Below, one piece after another: positions 16,377 through 24,112 of a stretch of 32,826 nucleotides of DNA. The DNA is taken from contig CAMHUI010000025.1 in the NCBI GenBank assembly GCA_946188345.1, positions 1 through 32,826 on the forward strand, given 5' to 3'. The stretch comes from an uncultured Prevotellaceae bacterium. Lineage in GTDB: Bacteria; Bacteroidota; Bacteroidia; Bacteroidales; Bacteroidaceae. Below the pieces are notes generated by a model. The model was given only the letters and a program-made list of their open reading frames with translations, had not been told where the DNA came from and searched no databases. The stretch's first letter is position 1. Each line of letters starts with the position of its first letter. Both the position numbers and the translations under genes were made by a program.

Positions 16377-18462
16377 AGTCCAATGCTCTCAATTGGTCAG
16401 AGCTGCCTCCGTAGAGCAGCTGCCACCAGCCCTTGGCGGGCACCATGTCTTGTTGTTCTTCCGACCAGGCAAGGAATGTCTCTTCGGTCAGTGGAAGCGA
16501 CACTTCCACGGTCTTGCCGGCAGGTATGAAGACGCGCTGGAAGCCTCTGAGCGACTTCTGCGGACCGGCTGTGTCCGAAGGCTGGCGGACATAGAGCTGG
16601 ACTACCTCCGTGGCATCGCAGTTGCCGGTATTTGTTACGGGCACGACGAGGGTGTGCTTCTTGACCTTTGCCTCGCCATATTCAAAGGTGGTGTAGCTCA
16701 GTCCGTAGCCGAAGGCATAGAGAGGCGAGCCCGTGAAGTAGCGGTAGGTTCGGCCCTGCATGCTATAGTCGCTGAAGTCGGGCAGCTGGTCTACGTTGCG
16801 ATAGAACGTCACGGGCAGCTTGCCTGATGGGGCCACGTCGCCGAAGAGAATGTCGCAGATGGCATGCCCGCCTTCTTCGCCGGGATACCAGGCCTGCAGG
16901 ATGGCATCGCAGGTCTCCTGTTCAGGCTCCAGACCGATGGCCGAGCCGGAGAAGTTGACGAGGATGACTTTCTTTCCGGCCTCATGGAGCTGGCGGAGCA
17001 GCTGGCGTTGCACGTCGGGCAGTTCGATGCTGGTGCGGTCGCCGCCTTTGAAACCGGGTATCTCTACGCCCATCTCCTCGCCTTCGAGTTCAGGCGAGAT
17101 GCCTCCGGCGAAGATGACGGTCTCGATGCCTTCGAGGCGCTTGACGACATCGTTCTCAAGGCCGTCGACATGGTTGCAGCCCTTGACGATGACGAGGTTG
17201 GGTACGCGCTCTTTCAGGGCATCGGCCAGTGTGACGGTGTGTTCGGGGATGCCGTTGTAGTTGCCCCACATCATCTCGCGGTTGTCGGCGTTAGGACCGA
17301 CAAGGGCAACGGCTCCTATCTCCTCTGTGGAAAGGGGTAGGAGTTGTGGCTGTGAGGAACTGTTCTTCAGCAGGACAATGGTCTCTTGAGCCATCTTTCG
17401 CGAGAGGGCCATATGCGCTGTGCCTTCCACTATGTCGTCGCTCAGGTGGCTCCATGGCTCGGTGTTGCGGTCGAGTTCGCCAAGGCGTATGCGGGCAGCC
17501 AGCAGGCGCACCAGACACTTGTCTACGTCGGCCTCGTCAAGGAGTCCGGCTTCGACGGCCTCGGGGATGTGCTGGTATGCATCGCCGCAGTTCAGGTCGG
17601 TACCTACGTGTACGGCCTCGGCCACGGCATGCTTGGCATCGGGGCTATATTGGTGGCCATGGTAGAAGTCCCAGATGGCACCGCAGTCAGACGTGATGAT
17701 GCCCTTATAGCCCCATTCGCCACGCAGGATGTCGTTGACCAGATAGTCGTTGGCGCCGCAGGGCTTAGAGCGGAAGCGGTTGTAGGCAATCATTACCTCC
17801 TGCACGTTGGCCTTTGTGACAAGGTCCTTGAAGGCAGGCAGATAGGTCTCGCGCAGATCGCGTTCTGAGACGTTGGCGTCGAACTCATGGCGTGCTGACT
17901 CCGGTCCGGAGTGCACGGCGAAGTGCTTGGCACAGGCATGGGCCTTCAGCACCTTCGCATCCGACGGACCTTGCAGCCCACGCACCACGGCGCAGCCCAG
18001 CGTGCCCGTCAGATAGGGGTCTTCGCCGTAGGTCTCCATGCCGCGTCCCCAGCGAGGGTCGCGGAAGATATTGATGTTAGGTGTCCAGAACGTCAGACCC
18101 TGATAGATGTCCACTTTGCCGCTCTCAATGGCCTGGCGGTTCTTCACGCGGGCCTCGTCGCTCGTGGCCGTGAAGACCTCGCCCACCAGCGGCTCGTCGA
18201 ACGAGGCAGCCATGGCAATAGGCATCGGAAATACGGTGGCCTTGCCGTTGCGGGCCACACCGTGGAGGGCTTCGTTCCACCAGTTATAAGCCGGGATGCC
18301 CAGCTCTTCGATGGCAGCCGACTCATTGAGCATCAGGTGCATCTTCTGTTCAACAGTCATCTGGGCGATGAGTTCCTTGGCCCTTTGCTCGGGGGAGTCC
18401 GTCTTGCAGGCGGCTGTCAGCAGGCAGCCGACGGCCAGCAGAGCGATTGAGAGTTTTTTCAT
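16366..18462 (-). CDS. GH3 beta-glucosidase/beta-xylosidase, lipoprotein
   Basis: The product has 698 residues. The N-terminus MKKLSIALLAVGCLLTAAC is a lipoprotein signal with the modified Cys at 19. The GH3 N-terminal domain carries DPRWGRGMETYGEDPY (about 135-150), the KHFAVHSGPE motif and nucleophile Asp259 in ITSDCGAI. The GH3 C-terminal sandwich (about 370-560) and an Fn3-like domain (about 610-690) follow; length is normal for the family. S-D-C-G-A-I with G-T-D-L-N-C-G further on is the pattern of GH3 enzymes often active as beta-xylosidases, some also removing arabinose, but beta-glucosidase activity cannot be excluded. It is the first gene of a unit with the membrane regulator (11-nt overlap) and probably GH31. 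A strong promoter lies at 18560-18590, with a leader of about 90 nt. Confidence 0.9.
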   Translation of the reverse strand: MKKLSIALLAVGCLLTAACKTDSPEQRAKELIAQMTVEQKMHLMLNESAAIEELGIPAYNWWNEALHGVARNGKATVFPMPIAMAASFDEPLVGEVFTATSDEARVKNRQAIESGKVDIYQGLTFWTPNINIFRDPRWGRGMETYGEDPYLTGTLGCAVVRGLQGPSDAKVLKAHACAKHFAVHSGPESARHEFDANVSERDLRETYLPAFKDLVTKANVQEVMIAYNRFRSKPCGANDYLVNDILRGEWGYKGIITSDCGAIWDFYHGHQYSPDAKHAVAEAVHVGTDLNCGDAYQHIPEAVEAGLLDEADVDKCLVRLLAARIRLGELDRNTEPWSHLSDDIVEGTAHMALSRKMAQETIVLLKNSSSQPQLLPLSTEEIGAVALVGPNADNREMMWGNYNGIPEHTVTLADALKERVPNLVIVKGCNHVDGLENDVVKRLEGIETVIFAGGISPELEGEEMGVEIPGFKGGDRTSIELPDVQRQLLRQLHEAGKKVILVNFSGSAIGLEPEQETCDAILQAWYPGEEGGHAICDILFGDVAPSGKLPVTFYRNVDQLPDFSDYSMQGRTYRYFTGSPLYAFGYGLSYTTFEYGEAKVKKHTLVVPVTNTGNCDATEVVQLYVRQPSDTAGPQKSLRGFQRVFIPAGKTVEVSLPLTEETFLAWSEEQQDMVPAKGWWQLLYGGSSDQLRALDYDY

Positions 18463-18559
18463 AAGTATTCTTTTTTTTATGGTTATTATTGTTTAAGTTC
18501 GGAGCGTCAGGGGGAACATCAGGAGTCATCGTTGCTGCGAGACGGGCCCTCTGTTTCGA

Positions 18560-18590
18560 CAAAGTTATAGTTTTTTTTCAAGTCTCGCAA
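18560..18590 (-). promoter_or_regulatory. Promoter of the GH3-regulator unit
   Basis: The minus strand reads TTG (18590-18588), 20 bp, TAACTTTG (18567-18560), an exact match to the Bacteroidetes consensus. The start would be near 18552, about 90 nt before the GH3 ATG. Confidence 0.75.
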
Positions 18591-18631
18591 CAAAAATCAA
18601 CAAACAAATGTTAAATTCCCCTCAACAATTC

Positions 18632-19504
18632 TTATTCTAAATCCCATGGCTCGATGTGCTTAAAGTCTTTCCAGCCTTCGGTGTTCTTATATTTCTCTAC
18701 GGCCTCAGGCGGCGTCATGAGGATGGTCTCCTCATAAATATGCTTAGGGAAGAGACTGCAGATATCGTCTTTCCCTTCGATTGCGGTCGGATTGGGGTTG
18801 ATGGAATAGAGCTTTTCCAATCTGCGTGGCATCACAGAACCAAGATGCAGAGCCGAGATGTTCATCGGCAGTACCAAATTCTTCAGACCCGACACTATAG
18901 CTTGCGTCCCTATATACTCAAGATTCTCGGGCAAGACAATCGTACTGAGTGCGTCACATTTTAGGAAAGCATATTGGCCAATTCTTTTCAATGACTGTGG
19001 CAACACTATCCTATACATAAAGTCGCATCTGGCAAATACACCGTCGCCGATTTCCTCCAATCCCTCGTTGAGTTCAACATTACCCAATCCTTCATCATTA
19101 GCGCAGATGAATCTGCAACCGTTGAAAGCCCGATTGCCTATCGATTTCAAGGTGGAAGGAAAGTTAATGTCGCTCATCTGTTTTGATTCAAAGAAGGCAT
19201 CATCCTCTATCCTTACAATCCCTTCGGGAAGCGAAACGCCATACAGATTATCACATTTTTCGAATGCGTGCGGACCAATGGCTGTCACCTGCAGCGTCTT
19301 TCCCTGATAAACCACCGTAGCCGGAACCGCTATCCTGCCCTTGTATTTGTCGTCGTTGTTGAAGGTGACGGAACATTCTTTCCCATTCTTGTTCATGTTA
19401 TAGTAGACGACCACCCCGTCTGCATTTTTTGCAGAAAAGTCATAGGCAGCGGCCACCAACGGGAGCACCATTAAAACTGCCAAAAGCAATAAGTTCTTTT
19501 TCAT
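18632..19504 (-). CDS. Secreted BspA-like leucine-rich repeat protein
   Basis: The product has 290 residues. A signal peptide (MKKNLLLLAVLMVLPLVAAA) is followed by a short N-terminal beta region (21-70). About five leucine-rich repeats of the LRR_5/TpLRR type then run from about 75 to 215, with the usual core I-x-x-x-A-F-x-x-C-x-x-L-x-x-I-x-L-P. Residues 215-290 lack repeats. Proteins of this type in oral and gut Bacteroidales act in adhesion or binding of host or bacterial partners; the exact ligand cannot be predicted. No sorting tail like that of its large neighbours is present, so it may stay in the periplasm or use another route. It is a single gene with its own promoter (19611-19640). 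No terminator is visible before the GH3 promoter, so read-through into GH3 is possible. Confidence 0.85.
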   Translation of the reverse strand: MKKNLLLLAVLMVLPLVAAAYDFSAKNADGVVVYYNMNKNGKECSVTFNNDDKYKGRIAVPATVVYQGKTLQVTAIGPHAFEKCDNLYGVSLPEGIVRIEDDAFFESKQMSDINFPSTLKSIGNRAFNGCRFICANDEGLGNVELNEGLEEIGDGVFARCDFMYRIVLPQSLKRIGQYAFLKCDALSTIVLPENLEYIGTQAIVSGLKNLVLPMNISALHLGSVMPRRLEKLYSINPNPTAIEGKDDICSLFPKHIYEETILMTPPEAVEKYKNTEGWKDFKHIEPWDLE

Positions 19505-19610
19505 AAAACTGAAAATAATATGTTAGTTAAACAATGTAATAACATCGTCATCGTAGCGACCAGTCATCATTTAGAACCTCTAAGTCATTCTAAGTGAGAC
19601 TATTTGACTG

Positions 19611-19640
19611 CAAAATTACAATTAAATGGGGAATAATCAA
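19611..19640 (-). promoter_or_regulatory. Promoter of the LRR gene
   Basis: The minus strand has TTG (19640-19638), 19 bp, TAATTTTG (19618-19611), matching the Bacteroidetes consensus. The start would be near 19604, giving a leader of about 100 nt. Confidence 0.65.
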
Positions 19641-19721
19641 AATAAAAAATAAAGATTTTTTACAGGCAAACCATCCTGCTGTTTCATAGAAAAGACAACG
19701 CAACAGGACAACTATTGTAAA

Positions 19722-19809
19722 GTAATAAATCATCTATTACTCGGTAATAAATCATCTTTTACTAAGCAATAAATCATCTATTACTTTTCAATAAACTATC
19801 TTTTACTAT
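19722..19809. repeat. 22-bp tandem repeat array (4 units)
   Basis: Four adjoining 22-bp units start at 19722, 19744, 19766 and 19788. Each has the form (G/T)(T/C)AATAAA followed by TCATCTATTACT or a close variant; the last unit has diverged most. No spacers separate them. The array lies between the LRR gene's promoter and the terminator of the GH51/GH116 operon, in AT-rich DNA with no gene. It shares period and an AAATC-R-TC core with the array at 255-364. Confidence 0.8.
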
Positions 19810-19838
19810 TCGAATTGCTGCCTTTGATGTAATAAAAA

Positions 19839-19914
19839 AGGATTCTACGAATCTTACGTTTCTGTAGCCTGTTTGTGGGTTTGGCTACGGACGACGTACG
19901 ATTCGTAGAATCCT
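19839..19914 (-). terminator. Intrinsic terminator of the GH51-GH51-GH116 operon
   Basis: Twenty-base arms (19839-19858 and 19895-19914; 18 of 20 pair, the outer 15 perfectly, reading AGGATTCTACGAATC) enclose a second hairpin GTAGCC/GGCTAC (19864-19869, 19883-19888). On the minus strand the structure is followed by TTTTTTATT. It sits 60 nt past the GH116 stop. Confidence 0.88.
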
Positions 19915-19974
19915 GTTGTTAGGTGCCGGTGGTCAGAAAACTATGATATTCCTCTCCACCCACGTACACAAAGC

Positions 19975-22497
19975 CTACATGCTCCAGGTCTCTCCCTGTG
20001 CAATCTGCTTGTTCTTTGCCTTGACGGTGCGGCTGCCTATCTTGATGCTGTTGAGCTGCAGCGAGCCTTTCATGACGCTGAGGTTTGCGCTGCCGTCGGC
20101 CTTCACCTCGCAGATTCCCCAAGCCGAGCCGTTGCTCCAGAAGTAGCGTCCGGGGTTGCCGGTGAACGACATGGTGTGGCTGATACCGGAATAGTGGAAG
20201 TCACTCAGTGCGAGGATGCCGGCCCAGGCGGCCATGGCGCGAGAGTAGTGGTGTCCGCACTCAGGCTCGCTGAAGGGGTTGCGCTTGGCACCGTCGAAAC
20301 GGTCGCGCACGGCCTTGAAGCATTTCAGGCCGTCGGCCGTCATGCCTTCGTACATCATGCCCACGGCAGCGGTGTATTCGAAGCCCGTCATGGCCTCGTT
20401 GAAGTAGGGGAACGGCACTTCCAGACGTCCCTTTGGCCAGGAGGCCATCAGCAGTCCGGCTTCGCCACCATAGACGAAGGTGCGCATGTTGTTGAAGTGG
20501 CGGTTGAAGTCGTCGAGGTAGTTATACTTCATGATGCTCTTCAGTGTGGTCTTGATGTGGTCGGGATTGCCCAGATAGCCCAGTCCGCAGATGTGGGCCA
20601 TATACTGTCCTACGAGCTGGTCTACCAGACAGCCGCTGCCCAGCTGGAAGTCGGGCACCTTGACGTTCGGGTCGCTCATATCGAGGAATTCGAAGGTCTT
20701 CGGGTCGGTAATCTTGTGCTCGTAGTATTCGCCGTTGAAGAGGTTCTCGTCCATCCACTTGCTGCCTTTTTCAAAGAGCATGCGGCACTTCTTGGCGAAG
20801 GCCTTGTCTTTCATGGCCAGCGCCATCTCTTCGGCCGCACGGAGGGCACCCATATACCAGAAGCCCATCTGGGGGTTGGGACCGAAATAGTTGACGTCCA
20901 TCGTGTTGTGCTGCGAACCTTCCATGACGCCGTCCTGATTGCCGTCCCATGAGCCTTCTAACCATGCATAGCCGAGTACTTTCTTCACCTGCTCCCAGTT
21001 GTCGCTGAGGAACTGCTGGTCACCTGAGAGTTGCCATTCGCGATACATCTTCATGATGCATCCCATCTGTCCGTCGGCAGCGACGTTGTTGTAGGTGGAT
21101 GCTTCGGAGAGGGGCAGGTTGGCGCGGAAGCTCATGTATCCGTTTTCCCTGGTGGCATAGTTGAACTCTACGTCGCGCATGGTGCGGGCCAGGTCGCCGA
21201 AGAGATAGGGGGTAGACACCTCGTAGTTCCATACGTGGGTGCAGGTACCTTTGCAGGAACCCTTGCGGTTCCACACGCCTTCCCAGCCCATCAGGTGGCC
21301 CGAGGGAATCCGGAAGACGGTCTGCGAACGCAGCACGGAGAGGTTGAACAGGGCTGCTTCCTTCACGACGTCGGGATAGGTGCTCTGCATCAGCGTCTCG
21401 ACGAAGAGCTTTGTGTCGGCCTCGAGCTGGGCCATGCGGGGAATAATCTTTCCGGCGGCATCCCAGGCGTCTTTATAGAGGGTGCTGTAGTAGTTGCCGA
21501 CGAGCACCTTGTTGTCCCAGCTCATGCGGTTGGGGAAGCTCCAGGTCAGATAGAAGACGAAGGTCTCCGTCTGGCGCGGTGCAATGGTCTTCTTTACTGC
21601 CAGCGAGGCCATCGGGTCAACCTCTAAGGGCCACGCCTTCTCGGTCAGAAGTCCGTCGCTGCTGAAGTCGTCCCAGAAGTTCAGAATGGCGTTCTGCCAC
21701 TCGTTGGGTCTGGAGCAGGTGCGATAGGTCACCAGTCCGTCGCTGCAGGTCGTCAGGGCCATTGTTCCCCAGGCGGCATCGTCGGTCTTGACGCTGTCGG
21801 AATAGAAGAAGATGCCCTTCAGTCCGTCGGCCTCGCGGTAGACGTTCTTGTTGTCTTTTGCCCCGACGAAGCTGTTGTTGCGTCCGTCGCGGCCGATGAA
21901 GTTGCGCATGGTGCCGCACACCGATACTTCCAGTGGGGTATTGGTGGTGTTGGTCACCTCATAGGCCAGCACGGCAACGGGCAGACTGGAGTCGTCGGTG
22001 TTGCCTGGGATGAGGGGATTGAATCCCTTGATGCGTACCTTCACGGGCAGCTCTTTGTCGCTGAGGTTTACCTGTCCGAAGGGATAGGTGGCATCGAACG
22101 ATGCCTGACGGAAGCGCGGCATGCCGTGGTGGTTCACTTCTTCACCGCCACCGCCACGCAGATATTCCTGGCTATAGAGCGGTCCTTCGAGCAAGGTGGT
22201 TGTCGCCTCCTGTCCGTTGGGCTTGGCGTAGATGGCGAAGAAGGGGGCGTTGCTGCTGCCTGTATATACAGTGCTGAAGCCTTTGGCTGGGATGTTCATA
22301 ATCTCCCAGTCACGCAGTTCACCACGTCCGCCCAGCGATACCTGTCCCGTACCGATGCCGCCCAGGGGCAAGGCAATCTGGTAGAGGTGGTTGCTGTCGT
22401 AGTGTTTCATCATGGGCCATTCGCTGGGCTTCCATTCGTTGGCCGATGCACCCAGTGCCGTTAAGACGGCGGCAATTGTCAAGAAGTATCTTTTCAT
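19975..22497 (-). CDS. GH116 family glycoside hydrolase (GBA2-like), secreted
   Basis: The product has 840 residues. A signal peptide (residues 1-19) precedes an N-terminal beta domain of the GBA2_N type (about 40-340; starts with L-P-L-G-G-I-G-T-G-Q). An (alpha/alpha)6-barrel catalytic domain covers about 370-770. Family landmarks seen are G-T-C-T-H-V-W-N-Y, D-G-N-Q-D-G-V-M-E-G and H-N-T-M-D-V-N-Y-F-G; Asp534 in the last fits the acid/base Asp of GH116. I could not place the nucleophile Glu with confidence. GH116 members are retaining beta-glucosidases, beta-xylosidases or glucosylceramidases; with two GH51 genes upstream, a plant glycan substrate is likelier. The ATG follows the GH51 stop with one base between, so it is tightly coupled. 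It ends in a plain TWSM with no sorting tail. Last gene of the operon. Confidence 0.85.
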   Translation of the reverse strand: MKRYFLTIAAVLTALGASANEWKPSEWPMMKHYDSNHLYQIALPLGGIGTGQVSLGGRGELRDWEIMNIPAKGFSTVYTGSSNAPFFAIYAKPNGQEATTTLLEGPLYSQEYLRGGGGEEVNHHGMPRFRQASFDATYPFGQVNLSDKELPVKVRIKGFNPLIPGNTDDSSLPVAVLAYEVTNTTNTPLEVSVCGTMRNFIGRDGRNNSFVGAKDNKNVYREADGLKGIFFYSDSVKTDDAAWGTMALTTCSDGLVTYRTCSRPNEWQNAILNFWDDFSSDGLLTEKAWPLEVDPMASLAVKKTIAPRQTETFVFYLTWSFPNRMSWDNKVLVGNYYSTLYKDAWDAAGKIIPRMAQLEADTKLFVETLMQSTYPDVVKEAALFNLSVLRSQTVFRIPSGHLMGWEGVWNRKGSCKGTCTHVWNYEVSTPYLFGDLARTMRDVEFNYATRENGYMSFRANLPLSEASTYNNVAADGQMGCIMKMYREWQLSGDQQFLSDNWEQVKKVLGYAWLEGSWDGNQDGVMEGSQHNTMDVNYFGPNPQMGFWYMGALRAAEEMALAMKDKAFAKKCRMLFEKGSKWMDENLFNGEYYEHKITDPKTFEFLDMSDPNVKVPDFQLGSGCLVDQLVGQYMAHICGLGYLGNPDHIKTTLKSIMKYNYLDDFNRHFNNMRTFVYGGEAGLLMASWPKGRLEVPFPYFNEAMTGFEYTAAVGMMYEGMTADGLKCFKAVRDRFDGAKRNPFSEPECGHHYSRAMAAWAGILALSDFHYSGISHTMSFTGNPGRYFWSNGSAWGICEVKADGSANLSVMKGSLQLNSIKIGSRTVKAKNKQIAQGETWSM

Positions 22498-22498
22498 A

Positions 22499-24034
22499 TT
22501 ATTGTATGGTTATAAATGTAACAGAGTGTGCAGGGATGCTGACGGCACCGTCTTTCACCTTGAAGGTGCGTGCCTCGGGCTTGATGTGCTCATCGCCGCG
22601 GTCGTTGAAGTCGTCGACGCTCTTGCCTGAGAGTACCCAGCCGCTGACCGTTTTAGGAGCCTTCTTGTTCATCGAGGCGAAGTCGATGTTGAGGCTGACG
22701 GCCTTCTCAGGGTCTTTGTTGGCTACGGCATAGACATAGCGCGAGCCGGCCTCGTTGGTGGTCAGGGCGATGTCAAGGACATGGGTCTTCTTGCCCTTGC
22801 CGTTGGTGAGTTCCTCCGACTGGGTCTTCACGGGTACGAAATACTTCTCCAGATAGTTGGTATACATCTGCATGACGTAGTAGGTGGTGCGTCGTGTGAT
22901 GCCATCTTTGTCGACGAAGATGGGACCGCGCGTATTGACGATGGGGGAGAGGCAGGCGATGTCGACGATGTCGGAGTGTCGCAGGCTGGCGTTGAGGAAG
23001 CAGGCCGAGAAGACGGCATCTGCCATGGTGTAGGTCGAGGCGATGTCGTTCTTGTGGCGGGCCTCAATGTCGAAGCCCTTTCTGAGCTGTCCGTGTCCTG
23101 GGTGATGCCAGCTGCGGAGGTTCCATTCGTCGAAGGCAATCTTAATCTTTCCGCCACCGAAACCAGCCTCGTTCAGGATGTCGATGGTGGTCTTGATGTC
23201 GTTCTCGGGACCATCGGTCATCATCATGCAGTCGATGAAGGAAGCGGGGTTGTTCTTGTGTGTCAGGAAATCCCAGTAGCCATGTATGCTGACATAATCG
23301 ATAATCCATCCAGCCGCCTTCAGCAGTGGCAGCGTCCATTTCCTGTTGGGTGTGGCAGCGGCAAAGAGCTTGGCATCTTTGGTGACGGCTCTCATCAGCT
23401 TGGCACTTTCGCGAACCAGCGGACCCCATTCTTCAACGGTCCTGGCGCCCAGCTCCCAGCTGCCCCAGTTCTCATTGCCAACGCTCCAATACTTGACGTT
23501 GTAGGGTTCCGGATGGCCGTTCTTGGCTCTGAGCCGTCCCCACTTGCCTTGAGTGAGGTTGCAGTATTCCACCCAGTCGCTCATCTCTTCGGGCGTTCCT
23601 GTTCCGGCATTGGTGCAGATGAACGGCTCGCAGCCCACCTTCCGACACCATTTGATGAATTCGTCGGTGCCGAAGGTGTTGGGGTCTTCTACTCCCCAAG
23701 ACTTGTCGAATACAGGCTGTCGGTCAGGACCTATGCCGTCAGCCCAGTGGTAGGAAGAGACGAAGCATCCGCCGGGCCAGCGCACGATGGGTACATGGAT
23801 TTCCTTCAGGGCCTCGATGACGTCGGTGCGGAAGCCGTCTTCATCGCTCAGGGGGTTGCCTGGGTCGAAGATGCCGCCGTAGACCTGGTTGTCGAAGTGC
23901 TCGATGAATTGTCCGAAAATCATCGGGTTGTAAGCTATCCGCTGACCTTCCGTGTCTACTGATACGCTGTTCTGAGCATTTGCCGAAAGGGCAATGCAGA
24001 GGGTTAGAAAGACTGTTTTAAGAAACTTTTTCAT
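22499..24034 (-). CDS. GH51 alpha-L-arabinofuranosidase, short form
   Basis: The product has 511 residues, normal for the single-domain family. Signal peptide is residues 1-20 (MKKFLKTVFLTLCIALSANA). The TIM-barrel holds the I-F-G-Q-F-I-E-H region, R-W-P-G-G-C-F, acid/base Glu188 (SVGNENWG) and nucleophile Glu303 (IAFDEWN). A C-terminal beta sandwich ends S-V-T-F-I-T-I-Q. It should release terminal alpha-L-arabinofuranose from arabinoxylan, arabinan or arabinosylated xyloglucan oligosaccharides. The lack of a sorting tail suggests a periplasmic enzyme finishing oligosaccharides, while the modular GH51 upstream works at the surface. It lies 78 nt past the modular GH51 and one base before GH116; no promoter box is seen in the 78-nt gap. 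Confidence 0.93.
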   Translation of the reverse strand: MKKFLKTVFLTLCIALSANAQNSVSVDTEGQRIAYNPMIFGQFIEHFDNQVYGGIFDPGNPLSDEDGFRTDVIEALKEIHVPIVRWPGGCFVSSYHWADGIGPDRQPVFDKSWGVEDPNTFGTDEFIKWCRKVGCEPFICTNAGTGTPEEMSDWVEYCNLTQGKWGRLRAKNGHPEPYNVKYWSVGNENWGSWELGARTVEEWGPLVRESAKLMRAVTKDAKLFAAATPNRKWTLPLLKAAGWIIDYVSIHGYWDFLTHKNNPASFIDCMMMTDGPENDIKTTIDILNEAGFGGGKIKIAFDEWNLRSWHHPGHGQLRKGFDIEARHKNDIASTYTMADAVFSACFLNASLRHSDIVDIACLSPIVNTRGPIFVDKDGITRRTTYYVMQMYTNYLEKYFVPVKTQSEELTNGKGKKTHVLDIALTTNEAGSRYVYAVANKDPEKAVSLNIDFASMNKKAPKTVSGWVLSGKSVDDFNDRGDEHIKPEARTFKVKDGAVSIPAHSVTFITIQ

Positions 24035-24112
24035 AGTGTTATTTCAGGCTTTATTATCTTTAAAAAGTTATAATTCCTCGCTTGCTTTTTTGTTGCTTAT
24101 AAATGGGAAAGA

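Noticed and set aside
22781..23962. Long plus-strand reading frame opposite the short GH51
   Set aside because: It lies wholly antisense to a gene with clear catalytic motifs and has no recognisable domain. GC-rich third positions produce such frames; the frames at 1354-2583 and 12835-13704 are the same case.
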